Notes: a model not told the origin generated them from the sequence alone. 64,000 nucleotides of DNA from Methylobacterium amylolyticum (GCF_030700245.1 NZ_JAUYZI010000023.1:2501-66500), one strand, 5' to 3'; positions 41,030 to 50,549 are shown, counted from the stretch's first letter. A program made the numbers and translations.

Positions 41030-43879
41030 ATGAACGCGCTCAAGGCCCTGCACGCGGAACAGGATCAAGCGGTCTGGCTCGACTTCGTGGCCCGCGGCTT
41101 CATCCAGAAGGGCGAGCTGAAGACGCTCGTCGAGCGGGACGGCCTGCGCGGCGTCACCTCGAACCCGTCGATCTTCGAGAAGGCGATCGGCCACTCGGAC
41201 GAGTACGACGCCAGCCTCAAGAGCGCGCAGGAGGCCGGCGACAGCCGCGTCATCGACCTCTACGAGGGGATGGCCATCGCCGACATCCAGGCGGCCGCCG
41301 ACGTGCTGCGGCCGGTCTACGAGGCCAGCGACGGGGCGGACGGCTACGTCAGCCTGGAGGTCTCCCCCTACCTCGCCCTCGACACCGAGGCGACGCTCGC
41401 CGAGGCGCGGCGCCTGCACCGGGCCGTCTCGCGCGACAACCTGATGGTCAAGGTGCCCGCGACCCCGGAGGGCATCCCGGCGATCCGCCAGCTCATCGGC
41501 GAGGGCATCTCGATCAACGTCACCCTGCTGTTCTCGCAGGAGGCCTACGAGGCGGTGGCCCGCGCCTTCATCGACGGGCTCGACGCCCGGGCGAAGGCCG
41601 GCCACGACGTGTCGCGGATCGCCAGCGTGGCGAGCTTCTTCATCAGCCGCATCGACTCGCTCGTCGACAAGCTGATCGACGAGAAGATTGCGCAGGCCAA
41701 CGACCCCGACGAGAAGCTCGCGCTCGGCAGCCTCAAAGGCAAGGTGGCGATCGCCAACGCCAAGCTCGCCTACCAGCGCTACAAGCGGATCTTCGCCGAG
41801 GCCAAGTGGCAGGCGCTGGCGGAGAAGGGGGCCAAGGCGCAGCGCCTGCTCTGGGCCTCCACGGGCACCAAGAACAAGGCCTACTCGGACGTGCTCTACG
41901 TCGAGGAGCTGATCGGCCCGAACACCGTCAACACCATGCCGCCGGCGACCATGGACGCCTTCCGCGACCACGGCCAGGTGCGCCCGACCATCGAGGAGGA
42001 CGTCGCCGGCGCGGAGGCGGTGATGGCCAAGCTCGCCCGGTCCGGCATCGACATCGAGGCGGTCGCCCGGCAGCTCGTCCAGGAGGGCGTGCAACTGTTC
42101 ATCGACGCCGCCGACGCCCTGCTCGGGGCGGTGGCGGGCAAGCGCGCGGCGCTGCTGGGGCACCGCCTCGACGGCCAGAGCCTCGCGCTCGACGAGACGC
42201 TCGCCGCCGAGGCGAAGAAGGCGGTCGAGTCCTGGCGCGCGAGCGGCGCGATCCGCCGGGTCTGGGCCGGCGACGCGAGCGTCTGGACCGGGGGCGACGA
42301 GGGCAACTGGCTCGGCTGGCTGCACATCGTCGAGGCGGAGCTGGAGAAGGCCGCCGACTACGCCGCCTTCTCCGAATGGGTGCAGGGCCAGGGCTTCACC
42401 CACGCGGTGGTGCTCGGCATGGGCGGCTCCAGCCTGGGACCGGAGGTGCTGAGCCTGACCTACGGGCAGCGCGCGGGCTTCCCCGCCCTGCGGATCCTCG
42501 ACTCGACTCACCCCGACGAGGTGCGCGCCGTCGAGGCGGAGATCGACCTGGCCAAGACGCTGTTCATCGTCTCGTCGAAGTCCGGCTCGACTCTGGAGCC
42601 CAACGTCTTCCGCGACTATTTTTATGACCGTGCGAAGGGCGTGCTCGGGGACCGGGTCGGCGATTACTTCGTGGCGGTCACCGATCCCGGCTCCGACATG
42701 GAGCGGGCCGCCCAGTCCCAGAACTTCAAGAAAATCTTCTACGGGGTGAAGCAGATCGGCGGGCGCTACTCGGTGCTCTCGGCCTTCGGGCTCGTGCCCG
42801 CGGCGGCGATGGGGCTCGACGTGCGCGAGCTGCTTGAGACCGCCCGGGTCATGGTCCGCTCCTGCGGCCCGGCCGTGCCGCCCGCGCAGAATCCCGGCGT
42901 GCTGCTCGGCACGGCGATCGGCGCGGCGGCGCTGAAGGGTCGGGACAAGGTGACCCTCGTCGCCTCCCCCGGCATCGCGAGCTTCGGCGCCTGGGCCGAG
43001 CAGCTCATCGCCGAATCCACCGGCAAGCGGGGCAAGGGCCTGATCCCGATCGAGGGCGAGCCGGCCGGCGTGCCGGCGGTCTACGGGTCGGACCGGTTCT
43101 TCGTCTACCTGCGCCTCGACGCCGGGGCCGACGCGGCGCAGGACGCCGCCCTCTCGGCGCTGGAGAAGGACGGCCACCCGATCGCCCGCATCGGCGTCGA
43201 CAAGGCCGAGCAGCTCCCGCAGGAATTCTACCGCCTGGAGATGGCCACCGCGGTGGCCGGCGCGGTGATCGGCATCGACCCGTTCGACCAGCCCGACGTC
43301 GAGGCCAGCAAGGTCGAGACCAAGAAGCTGTTCGCGCAGGCCGAGACGAGCGGCGCGCTGCCGCCCGAGACGCCGCTCTACGAGGACGACGGCATCGCCC
43401 TCTACGCCGACGCGCGCAACGCGGAGGGCCTGCCGCAGGCGGCCGAGGGGCTGGAGGCGGCCCTGAGGGCGCACCTCGCGCGGATCAAGCCCGGCGACTA
43501 CCTCGCGCTGCTGGCCTACGTGCCGCGCAACGCCGGCCACCGCGCGGTGCTGCAAGAGGCGCGGCTCGCCGTACGCGATGCCCGCAAGGTCGCCACCTGC
43601 CTGGAATTCGGGCCGCGGTTCCTGCACTCGACGGGGCAGGCCTACAAGGGCGGCCCGGACAGCGGCGTGTTCGTGCAGATCACCGCCGACGCCGCGCAGG
43701 ACCTGCCGATCCCCGGCCGGACGCTGGGTTTCGGCACGGTGGTCGCCGCCCAGGCCCGGGGCGACTTCTCGGTGCTCGCCGAGCGCGGGCGGCGGGCGCT
43801 GCGGGTCCACCTCAAGGCCGGCGACATGGAAGCCGGCCTGAAGCGGATCGCGGCGGCGCTCAAGGCGGCGGTGGCGTAG
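41030..43879 (+). CDS. tal-pgi: bifunctional transaldolase / glucose-6-phosphate isomerase
   Basis: This 949-residue fusion combines two enzymes of the pentose phosphate and upper glycolytic routes. The transaldolase part (about residues 1-370) has VTSNPSIFEKAI, VSPYLALDTEATLAEARRLH, the Schiff-base lysine in NLMVKVPATPEG and LLWASTGTKNKAYSD. After a helical linker the isomerase part (about 390-949) shows VVLGMGGSSLGPEV, LFIVSSKSGSTLEPN and GGRYSVLSAFGLVPAA. Such fusions are known in several bacterial groups, so it is normal and not a cloning artefact. It follows tkt and precedes gnd on the same strand. Confidence 0.96.
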   Translation: MNALKALHAEQDQAVWLDFVARGFIQKGELKTLVERDGLRGVTSNPSIFEKAIGHSDEYDASLKSAQEAGDSRVIDLYEGMAIADIQAAADVLRPVYEASDGADGYVSLEVSPYLALDTEATLAEARRLHRAVSRDNLMVKVPATPEGIPAIRQLIGEGISINVTLLFSQEAYEAVARAFIDGLDARAKAGHDVSRIASVASFFISRIDSLVDKLIDEKIAQANDPDEKLALGSLKGKVAIANAKLAYQRYKRIFAEAKWQALAEKGAKAQRLLWASTGTKNKAYSDVLYVEELIGPNTVNTMPPATMDAFRDHGQVRPTIEEDVAGAEAVMAKLARSGIDIEAVARQLVQEGVQLFIDAADALLGAVAGKRAALLGHRLDGQSLALDETLAAEAKKAVESWRASGAIRRVWAGDASVWTGGDEGNWLGWLHIVEAELEKAADYAAFSEWVQGQGFTHAVVLGMGGSSLGPEVLSLTYGQRAGFPALRILDSTHPDEVRAVEAEIDLAKTLFIVSSKSGSTLEPNVFRDYFYDRAKGVLGDRVGDYFVAVTDPGSDMERAAQSQNFKKIFYGVKQIGGRYSVLSAFGLVPAAAMGLDVRELLETARVMVRSCGPAVPPAQNPGVLLGTAIGAAALKGRDKVTLVASPGIASFGAWAEQLIAESTGKRGKGLIPIEGEPAGVPAVYGSDRFFVYLRLDAGADAAQDAALSALEKDGHPIARIGVDKAEQLPQEFYRLEMATAVAGAVIGIDPFDQPDVEASKVETKKLFAQAETSGALPPETPLYEDDGIALYADARNAEGLPQAAEGLEAALRAHLARIKPGDYLALLAYVPRNAGHRAVLQEARLAVRDARKVATCLEFGPRFLHSTGQAYKGGPDSGVFVQITADAAQDLPIPGRTLGFGTVVAAQARGDFSVLAERGRRALRVHLKAGDMEAGLKRIAAALKAAVA

Positions 43880-43892
43880 GGTCGCAATTCTC

Positions 43893-43916
43893 TCCCCGCC
43901 CGTGGCCGGGCGGGGA
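43893..43916. other. hairpin between tal-pgi and gnd
   Basis: A perfect 9-bp stem TCCCCGCCC / GGGCGGGGA with a six-base loop lies 13 bp after the tal-pgi stop codon and 20 bp before gnd. There is no T-run on either side, so it is more likely a message-stabilising or processing hairpin than an intrinsic terminator. Confidence 0.55.
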
Positions 43917-43936
43917 AATCTCGGGAGCGTGGGACG

Positions 43937-44917
43937 ATGCAACTCGGCATGATCGGCCTCGGCCGGATGGGCGGCAACATCGTCCGCCGGCTGCTGCGCG
44001 ATGGGCACACGGCGGTCGTGTTCGACAAGAGCGCGGAGGCGGTCGCGGCGCTGGTCGCCGAGGGGGCGGTCGGGGCGACGAGCCTCGAAGACCTCGTGTC
44101 CAAGCTCGAAGCGCCGCGCACCGCCTGGGTGATGCTGCCGGCCGGCGCGATCACCGAGGAGGCGGTCAAGACGCTCGGCGGCCTGATGAAGACCGACGAC
44201 TGCATCATCGACGGCGGCAACTCCTTCTACGGCGACGACGTGCGCCGCGGCCAGGAGCTGAAGGGCAAGGGCATCCACTACGTCGACGTCGGCACGTCGG
44301 GCGGCGTGTGGGGCCTGGAGCGCGGCTACTGCATGATGATCGGCGGCGACAAGGAGGCGGTCGACCGCCTCGACCCGATCTTCCGGACGCTGGCCCCCGG
44401 CCTCGGCGACGTTCCGCGCACCCCCGGCCGCGAGGGCCGCGACCCGCGCGCCGAGCACGGCTACATCCATGCCGGGCCCACGGGCGCCGGCCACTACGTC
44501 AAGATGGTCCACAACGGCATCGAGTACGGCCTGATGCAGGCCTACGCGGAGGGGTTCGACATCCTCCGCCACGCCGATTCCGAGAACCTGCCCCCCGAGC
44601 GCCGGTTCGACCTGAACCTCGGCGACGTCGCCGAGGTGTGGCGGCGCGGCAGCGTCGTCTCCTCGTGGCTGCTCGACCTGACCGCGCAGGCGCTGGCGGG
44701 GGACGAGGATCTCGACGACTTCTCCGGCTTCGTGGAGGATTCCGGCGAGGGCCGCTGGACGATCAACGCCGCGGTCGAGCAGGCCGTGCCGGCCACCGTG
44801 CTGTCGAGCGCCCTCTACCGCCGCTTCCGCTCCCGCGAGCAGGCCTCCTACGCCGACAAGCTGCTCTCGGCGATGCGCAGGGGCTTCGGCGGCCACCAGG
44901 AGCCGAAGAAGTCGTGA
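43937..44917 (+). CDS. gnd: 6-phosphogluconate dehydrogenase (decarboxylating)
   Basis: This enzyme oxidises 6-phosphogluconate to ribulose 5-phosphate and CO2. The Rossmann motif is [20 protein letters not shown]; further blocks are [35 protein letters not shown] and the catalytic region [24 protein letters not shown]. At 326 residues it is the short form, often NAD-preferring. It lies 10 bp before pgl. No zwf gene lies between or beside them, although zwf commonly joins such clusters. Confidence 0.95.
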   Translation: MQLGMIGLGRMGGNIVRRLLRDGHTAVVFDKSAEAVAALVAEGAVGATSLEDLVSKLEAPRTAWVMLPAGAITEEAVKTLGGLMKTDDCIIDGGNSFYGDDVRRGQELKGKGIHYVDVGTSGGVWGLERGYCMMIGGDKEAVDRLDPIFRTLAPGLGDVPRTPGREGRDPRAEHGYIHAGPTGAGHYVKMVHNGIEYGLMQAYAEGFDILRHADSENLPPERRFDLNLGDVAEVWRRGSVVSSWLLDLTAQALAGDEDLDDFSGFVEDSGEGRWTINAAVEQAVPATVLSSALYRRFRSREQASYADKLLSAMRRGFGGHQEPKKS

Positions 44918-44927
44918 GGGGCGCGCC

Positions 44928-45653
44928 GTGAGCCTGCCCGCCGGCACCCACGTCCTGCCCGACGCCGAGGCGGTGGCCCGCGAGGCCGCCGAGCGGCTGA
45001 TCGCCGCCTGCGGCGAGGCCGGGACGGAGCGGATCGCGATCTGCCTGTCTGGCGGCTCGACCCCGAAGCGGCTCTACACCCTGCTCGCGAGCCCCGAATA
45101 CGCGACCCGCGTGCCGTGGCCGCGGGTGCACTGGTTCTTCGGCGACGACCGGGCGGTGCCCTGGGACGACCCGCGCAGCAACGTCCGCATGGTCCGCGAC
45201 GCGTTCGGGCACGGCTCGGAGATCCCGCCGAGCCACCTGCACTTCATCCCCACCGACGAGGGGCCGGAGGCCGGGGCCCGCGCCTACGAGCACGCGCTGC
45301 TCGACTTCTACGGAGCCGACGCCCTCGACCCGGCGCGGCCGCTGTTCGACCTCGTCCTGCTCGGCCTCGGCGAGGACGGGCACACCGCGTCGCTGTTCCC
45401 GGGCAAGCCCGCGGCGGAGGAGCGGGCGCGCCTCGCCGCCCCGGTGCCGGAGGCGGGGCTCGAACCCTTCGTGCCGCGCGTCAGCCTCACCTTCCCGGCT
45501 CTGGCCTCCGCCCGCCACGTCCTGTTCCTCGTGACCGGCGCGGGCAAGCGCGCCCCGCTGGCCCGCCTCGCCGCCGGGGAGGACCTGCCGGCCGGGCGCG
45601 TCACCGCGCTCGGGCAGGTGGCGTGGCTCCTCGACGCCGCCGCCGCCGGCTAG
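44928..45653 (+). CDS. pgl: 6-phosphogluconolactonase
   Basis: This 241-residue hydrolase opens 6-phosphogluconolactone. It shows AICLSGGSTPKRLYTLLAS, HWFFGDDRAVPWDDPRSN with the conserved acidic residues, and LVLLGLGEDGHTASLFPG. The start is a GTG ten bases after the gnd stop, which makes translational reinitiation likely. The TAG stop codon is also the first three bases of a 71-bp repeat (family D). Confidence 0.93.
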   Translation: MSLPAGTHVLPDAEAVAREAAERLIAACGEAGTERIAICLSGGSTPKRLYTLLASPEYATRVPWPRVHWFFGDDRAVPWDDPRSNVRMVRDAFGHGSEIPPSHLHFIPTDEGPEAGARAYEHALLDFYGADALDPARPLFDLVLLGLGEDGHTASLFPGKPAAEERARLAAPVPEAGLEPFVPRVSLTFPALASARHVLFLVTGAGKRAPLARLAAGEDLPAGRVTALGQVAWLLDAAAAG

Positions 45654-45721
45654 AGCGCTCTCCGCCGAGGTGGACACCGGCTCGGCGCGAGAGAGCGCGT
45701 CAAAACAAGGGCTTGGAGCCG
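45651..45721 (+). repeat. repeat family D, copy 1 (71 bp), overlapping the pgl stop
   Basis: The 71-bp unit begins TAGAGCGCTCTCCGCCGAGG and ends CTTGGAGCCG. A second unit of the same length lies on the minus strand at 55279-55349 and matches at 59 of 71 positions by eye. In both, the leading TAG is the stop codon of the upstream gene (pgl here, argF there). The rest of the 198-bp gap to the HD-GYP gene holds nothing recognisable. Confidence 0.8.
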
Positions 45722-45851
45722 TGCACGATTGCAACGCGATCGGGAACGGCTCTGACGCGCGCCGGGACCGGGGCCGTTACGGTCTGGCAAGGTCGCCCCG
45801 CTACAACGCTGACGGGCGGCCTTCGGCCGGTCCGAAGCCGGGACGAGCCAG

Positions 45852-46985
45852 ATGCGCGCGGGCACGGTCGTGCTCTACACCGATCAGCCCGAGCGCCGCG
45901 CCGATCTCGTCGCCGCCCTGGAGGGACTCGCCCCCTGCGCGGTGCTCGCCGCCGCCGCCCCCGCGCCTCCTCCCCCCGTCTGCGGCCTCGTCGCGGACCT
46001 CGACCTGCTGATGCCCGCGCCGTTCCTCGGCCTGCGCACCCTGATCGCCGCCGCGCCCGACCTGCCCCGGGTGTTCCTGATGCGCAGCATGGGCGCGCGC
46101 AGCCTGTCGGCCGCCCGCGGCCTCGGGGCCGGCGTCTGCCTGCCCGCCGACACCCCCGCGGCGACCGTCGCGGAGGCCCTGCGCGCCCAAGACCCGGATC
46201 GCGGCCCGGATCGCGGCGTGCCCGCGGGCGGCGTCACGCGCTCCGCGGCGGGGCCCGCGCCCCGGTCCGAGGCCGCCGGGCGCGGCCGTCCCCTCCCCGG
46301 CGCCGCGGTGGTGGTCCAGGCCGCCGACCGGGCCGGGGCCGTCATCGCCGGCCTGCTCGACGCCGCCCGCGCCACCGGCACGGTCGACGCGGCCCTGGTC
46401 GAGGGCGGGCTCGATCCCGTCCTGCGGGCGGTCGAGGAGCGGGGCCTCAGCGCGTGGCTCGACACCGTCCGCGCCTACGACGACGCCACCTACCAGCACT
46501 GCCTGCTGGTCGCCGGCCTCGCCGCCACCTTCGCGATCGATCTCGGCTTCACCGAGCGCGACCGCCAGCGCCTCGTGCGCGCCGCGCTGGTTCACGATGT
46601 CGGCAAGGCCCGGATCCCGCTCGCGATCCTCAACAAGGACGGCCCCCTCGACGCCGCCGAGCGGGCGGTGATGCGCGACCACGCGGCGCTCGGCCACGCG
46701 ATCCTCGTGCAGGCGGGGGGCTTCGACGACACGGTGCTGGCGGTGGTGCGCTGGCACCACGAGCATCTCGACGGGTCGGGCTACCCGGACGGGCTGTCGG
46801 GGAATCAGATCGGCGACGTGGTGCGTCTCGTCACCGTCTGCGACATCTACGCGGCGCTGGTCGAGCGCCGGCCCTACCGCGCCCCGATGCCGACGCCCGA
46901 GGCGCTGAAGATTCTCTACGGCATGGACGGCAAGCTCGACATGGCGCTCGTGCGCGCCTTCGACCGGGCGGTCTCCCGCACCTGA
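45852..46985 (+). CDS. HD-GYP domain protein with degenerate receiver-like N-terminus
   Basis: This 377-residue protein is a likely cyclic di-GMP phosphodiesterase. The C-terminal HD-GYP domain has ALVHDVGKARIPLAIL, an MRDHAALGHAIL helix, VRWHHEHLDGSGYPDGL and VCDIYAALVERRPYR. The N-terminal part of about 115 residues has a receiver-like strand rhythm (VVLYTDQPE, GLVADLDLL, PRVFLMRS) but lacks the acidic pocket, so it is probably not phosphorylated. A Pro/Ala/Arg-rich linker joins the two. It stands alone; the ATG is supported by a gap after repeat D. Confidence 0.88.
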   Translation: MRAGTVVLYTDQPERRADLVAALEGLAPCAVLAAAAPAPPPPVCGLVADLDLLMPAPFLGLRTLIAAAPDLPRVFLMRSMGARSLSAARGLGAGVCLPADTPAATVAEALRAQDPDRGPDRGVPAGGVTRSAAGPAPRSEAAGRGRPLPGAAVVVQAADRAGAVIAGLLDAARATGTVDAALVEGGLDPVLRAVEERGLSAWLDTVRAYDDATYQHCLLVAGLAATFAIDLGFTERDRQRLVRAALVHDVGKARIPLAILNKDGPLDAAERAVMRDHAALGHAILVQAGGFDDTVLAVVRWHHEHLDGSGYPDGLSGNQIGDVVRLVTVCDIYAALVERRPYRAPMPTPEALKILYGMDGKLDMALVRAFDRAVSRT

Positions 46986-47018
46986 CGGCCCCTCGCGCAA
47001 CCGTGTTGCGCGCGGTCG

Positions 47019-47043
47019 CGAACCGTTTTCCTCCGGGGGCGTT
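47019..47043 (+). promoter_or_regulatory. near-consensus EcfG promoter
   Basis: CGAAC, 16 bases, CGTT differs from the EcfG consensus GGAAC-N16-CGTT at one position. It lies about 30 bp before the ATG of a small exported protein gene with a strong AGGAGG ribosome-binding site. Confidence 0.5.
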
Positions 47044-47073
47044 CTTTAGCCCGCGATGAGGAGGAACCAACGG

Positions 47074-47433
47074 ATGAAGGTGCTACCGGTGATGGCGGCC
47101 CTCGGCCTCGGTGCGCTGGGCCTCGGTGCGCTGGGTCTGGTGGGCGCGGCGACGGCCCAGCCCTACGGCGGCCGCGGCGACTACGGCTACGACCGCGGCG
47201 ATTACGGACGGGACCGGGGGGATTACGGCTACCGGGACCGCGGCGATTACGGGCGGGACCGGGATTACGACCGCGGCCCGCGGGGCGGGCGCGGCGACTA
47301 CGCGTTCGACGAGCAGGAGTATCTGCGCTGCAATCCAGACGTGCGCCGCGCCGTCGTGAACGGCCAAGTGGCGTCGGGCCTCGCGCATTACCGCACCTTC
47401 GGCCTCCGCGAGAACCGGCGCCTGAGCTGCTGA
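47074..47433 (+). CDS. small exported protein with GDYGRDR-type repeats
   Basis: This 119-residue protein has a signal peptide (MKVLPVMAALGLGALGLGALGL ending near ATAQ). A tract of short imperfect repeats follows (GDYGYDRGDYGRDRGD and so on, about residues 30-75). The C-terminal ordered part, EQEYLRCNPDVRRAVVNGQ with LAHYRTFGLRENRRL, resembles the short motif in which a residue of the form YLxxNPDV precedes HYxxFGxxExR, found in many bacterial surface and calcium-binding proteins. The start is fixed by AGGAGG nine bases upstream. Function unknown. Confidence 0.75.
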   Translation: MKVLPVMAALGLGALGLGALGLVGAATAQPYGGRGDYGYDRGDYGRDRGDYGYRDRGDYGRDRDYDRGPRGGRGDYAFDEQEYLRCNPDVRRAVVNGQVASGLAHYRTFGLRENRRLSC

Positions 47434-47507
47434 CCGGCCGCACGGTCCCGGACGACGGGTACAGCGCCGTCGCGGCGGTCTCCCGCCCCGTCGGCGTCGG
47501 CCGCGCC

Positions 47508-47900
47508 TCAGTGCAGGCTGCGGCGGACGTGCGGGCTGTCGAGGGAGAAGGCGGGGATCTCGGCCTCGAAGCTCTCGCCGGCCACGGTCGCCATCGTGTA
47601 GCTGCCGGCCATCAGCCCGTCCGGCGTGGTGAGCGGGCAGCCGCTGGTGTAGCAGAACGACTCGCCCGGCTCGAGCACCGGCTGCTTGCCGACGACGCCG
47701 GTGCCGCGCACCTCCTGGCAGGCGCCGCGCCCGTCGATGATGCGCCAGTGGCGCGAGCGCAACTGCACCTGCTCGGAGCCGTTGTTCACGATCTCGACCG
47801 TGTAGGCGAAGAAGTAGCGGCTCTCGGTCGGCGAGGATTCCTCCTCGACGAACCGGGGTTGAACGGTCACGCTAATTCCGCGCGTTTCGGCCTTGTACAT
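47508..47900 (-). CDS. apaG: ApaG protein
   Basis: ApaG is a small immunoglobulin-like beta protein of 130 residues linked to Co2+/Mg2+ handling and Ap4A levels, with no firm activity. The signature is [21 protein letters not shown] followed by [10 protein letters not shown], then [22 protein letters not shown] and the [12 protein letters not shown] strand. In related bacteria it often sits beside hslO; here hslO is 4.8 kb away on the same strand. The 265-bp divergent region towards dcd is locally less G+C-rich but shows no element that I can name. Confidence 0.93.
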   Translation of the reverse strand: MYKAETRGISVTVQPRFVEEESSPTESRYFFAYTVEIVNNGSEQVQLRSRHWRIIDGRGACQEVRGTGVVGKQPVLEPGESFCYTSGCPLTTPDGLMAGSYTMATVAGESFEAEIPAFSLDSPHVRRSLH

Positions 47901-48165
47901 CGTCCTAATCCGGACCCCTGCGGACGGTGTGATTCGTTGAAGGCGGACTCAACACGCTTCATGACCGGTCGTAAGTCCCGGCCGAATCCCAGTCAATTGC
48001 GGCGGAGTACGTCGCGTGCCGGGCCGACCAGTGTTCGACGCGTTGCAAGTCTCTACAACTTTTGGTTGAGACACCTGGGCCGGGACGACGGGTTAATCCC
48101 GCGTTAAAGGCCGCCGGGGGAGAACAGGCCGGGCGGGCGTCGGCGCGCGAGGGGAGTGGGGCGCG

Positions 48166-49278
48166 ATGAGCGCGAGCGCGGACATGCGCGACGGGACGGA
48201 CATGCGCGACGGAATCCTGCCGGCGCAGGCGATCGCCGCCCTCACCGGGGCGGGCGGCATCCGCCCCGCGAGCGCCTACGCGCCGGACCAGATCCAGCCC
48301 GCGAGCCTCGACCTGCGGCTCGGCGACCGCGCCTTCCGGGTGCGCACCAGCTTCCTGCCGGGGACGACCCGCACGGTCCAGGCCTGCGTCGACCGCCTGT
48401 CGCTGCACGCGATCGACCTCCGCCCCGGCGCCGTCCTGGAGACGGGCTGCGTCTACATCGCCGCGTTGCAGGAAGCCCTGGCGCTGCCCCCCGACCTCGC
48501 GGCCTCGGCGAACCCGAAGAGTTCCACCGGGCGCATCGACGTGTTCACCCGGGTGATCACCGACCGGGGCGAGGCGTTCGACCAGGTCGAGCCCGGCTAC
48601 ACGGGGCCGCTCTACGCCGAGATCTCGCCGCGGACCTTTCCCGTCCTGGTGCGCACCGGCTCGCGCCTGTCGCAGATCCGCTTCCGCCGCGGGCAGCCGC
48701 GGCTGACGGAGGCCGAACTCGCCGCGCTCCACGCCCGGGCGCCGCTGGTCGGCGCCGGCACGCCCTCGTTCCAGGGCGGCGTCGCGGTCTCTGTCGACCT
48801 GTCCGGCTTCGACGGGCTGATCGGCTACCGGGCCAAGCGCCACACCGGCCTCGTCGACGTGGACGCCCCCGGCCGCCACCGCGCCGCCGAGTTCTGGGAG
48901 CCGCTGGCCGCCGACGGCTCCGGCAGCCTGATCCTCGACCCCGGCCAGTTCTACATCCTGGCCTCGAAGGAATCGGTGACGGTGCCCCCCGACCACGCCG
49001 CCGAGATGGTGCCGTTCGATCCCCTGGTCGGCGAGTTCCGGGTCCACTACGCCGGGTTCTTCGATCCCGGCTTCGGCCACGCGAGCGTCGGCGGGGCGGG
49101 GGCGCGGGCGGTGCTGGAGGTGCGCTCGCGCGACGTGCCCTTCCTGCTGGAGGACGGCCAGATCGTCGGGCGCCTCGTCTACGAGCGGATGGCGGACCTG
49201 CCCGAGACCCTCTACGGCGCGGGCGCCGGCTCGAACTACCAGGCCCAGGGCCTCAAGCTGTCCAAGCACTTCGTCTGA
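48166..49278 (+). CDS. dcd: dCTP deaminase, long two-domain form
   Basis: This enzyme deaminates dCTP to dUTP for thymidylate synthesis. The 370 residues are about twice the usual Dcd length and contain two dUTPase-like domains. The first has QIQPASLDLRLGDRAFRV, NPKSSTGRIDVFTRVI and GYTGPLYAEISPRTFPV. The second has GQFYILASKESVTVPP and ends FLLEDGQIVGRLVYERM with YQAQGLKLSKHF. Long Dcd proteins are usual in alphaproteobacteria. Together with dut 36 kb away, the window encodes both steps from dCTP to dUMP. Confidence 0.92.
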   Translation: MSASADMRDGTDMRDGILPAQAIAALTGAGGIRPASAYAPDQIQPASLDLRLGDRAFRVRTSFLPGTTRTVQACVDRLSLHAIDLRPGAVLETGCVYIAALQEALALPPDLAASANPKSSTGRIDVFTRVITDRGEAFDQVEPGYTGPLYAEISPRTFPVLVRTGSRLSQIRFRRGQPRLTEAELAALHARAPLVGAGTPSFQGGVAVSVDLSGFDGLIGYRAKRHTGLVDVDAPGRHRAAEFWEPLAADGSGSLILDPGQFYILASKESVTVPPDHAAEMVPFDPLVGEFRVHYAGFFDPGFGHASVGGAGARAVLEVRSRDVPFLLEDGQIVGRLVYERMADLPETLYGAGAGSNYQAQGLKLSKHFV

Positions 49279-49379
49279 CCCGGCCCTTCGCCCGATCCGG
49301 CGCTTCGTCCGAGCCGGGGACGGCTTCCCCTGCGCCGCCCCGCGCTCTAGACCCGGAGCCCGCGCGCCCCGGAGGAACC

Positions 49380-50549
49380 ATGCCGATGACCGGCGAGCGG
49401 CTGAGCCCGCTCGACATGCTCGCCCGCCTCGTGTCCTACGATACCGAGAGCGACAAGCCGAACCTCGCGCTGATCGACGCCGTCTGCGCCTATCTCGACG
49501 GCTGGGGCGTGCCCCACCTGCGCCTGCCGAACCCGGCCGGCGACAAGGCGGCCGTGCTGGCGACCGTGGGGCCGATGGTCGACGGCGGGGTCGTGCTCTC
49601 CGGCCACACCGACGTGGTGCCGGTGGCGGGGCAGGCCTGGACCTCCGACCCCTTCACCCTGCGGGTGGCGGACGGGCGCGCCTACGGCCGCGGCGCGGTC
49701 GACATGAAGGGGTTCGACGCCCTCGCCCTGGCGCTCGTGCCGGACATGCTCGCCGCCGGCCTGACGCGGCCGGTGCACATCCTGCTCTCCTACGACGAGG
49801 AGACCACCTGCCTCGGCTCGTTGGACGGCATCGCGCGCTTCGGCGCCGACCTGCCGCGGCCCGGGGCGGTGATCGTCGGCGAGCCGACCGGCCTGGAGGT
49901 GGCCGACGCCCACAAGAGCATCGTCACCTGCCTCACGATCGTCCACGGCCACGAGGCGCACTCGGCCCGGCCGGCGCTGGGCGCCAACGCGGTCGCCGCC
50001 GCGGGCGACCTCGTGGCCGGGCTGAACCGGATCAGCGACGCGATGATCGCCCGCGGCGACGCCTCCGGCCGGTTCGACCCGCCCGCCACCACCGTCCACG
50101 TCGGCACGATCCACGGCGGCACCGCGCGCAACATCCTCGCCAAGGAGTGCCGCTTCCTCTGGGAGTACCGCGGCCTGCCCGATCTCGACCCTGAGGAGAT
50201 CCCGCGCCTGTTCGCGGCCGAGGCCGAGCGGGTGACGCGGGAGCGCCTCAACCGCTACGGCGCCTACGGCCGGATCGAGACCCTGGAGGAGGTCGACATC
50301 CCCGGCCTCGCGCCCGAGCCCGGTTCGGAGGCCGAGCGCCTCGCCCTGCGGCTCGCGGGGCGCAACCGCACGGTGGCGGTGCCCTACGCCACCGAGGCCG
50401 GGCGCTTCCAGGCGGCCGGCATCCCGACCGTGGTCTGCGGGCCCGGCGACATCGCCCAGGCCCACCAGCCGGACGAGTTCATCACGCTGGACGCGCTCGG
50501 CGCGGGCGAGGCGTTCCTGCGCCGCCTGATCGAGGCCTGCGCGGCATGA
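49380..50549 (+). CDS. argE: acetylornithine deacetylase
   Basis: This M20 family zinc enzyme of 389 residues removes the acetyl group from N-acetylornithine. Metal ligands lie in LSGHTDVVPVAG, GRGAVDMKGFDALAL and SYDEETTCLGSLDG; VGEPTGLEVADAHKS and AKECRFLWEYRGLP follow. The ATG is preceded by GGAGG at five bases. Its stop overlaps the ATG of speG (ATGA). Other arginine genes, argD and argF, lie 5 kb downstream on the other strand. Confidence 0.9.
   Translation: MPMTGERLSPLDMLARLVSYDTESDKPNLALIDAVCAYLDGWGVPHLRLPNPAGDKAAVLATVGPMVDGGVVLSGHTDVVPVAGQAWTSDPFTLRVADGRAYGRGAVDMKGFDALALALVPDMLAAGLTRPVHILLSYDEETTCLGSLDGIARFGADLPRPGAVIVGEPTGLEVADAHKSIVTCLTIVHGHEAHSARPALGANAVAAAGDLVAGLNRISDAMIARGDASGRFDPPATTVHVGTIHGGTARNILAKECRFLWEYRGLPDLDPEEIPRLFAAEAERVTRERLNRYGAYGRIETLEEVDIPGLAPEPGSEAERLALRLAGRNRTVAVPYATEAGRFQAAGIPTVVCGPGDIAQAHQPDEFITLDALGAGEAFLRRLIEACAA

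Noticed and set aside
45743..45751. A further EcfG promoter upstream of the HD-GYP gene (GGAAC present)
   Set aside because: The nearest CGTT is 27 bases away, not 16-17.
47160..47290. CRISPR-like array of short repeats
   Set aside because: These are coding repeats (GDYGRDR) inside a small exported protein. Units are under 30 bp, have no unique spacers and no cas genes are near.
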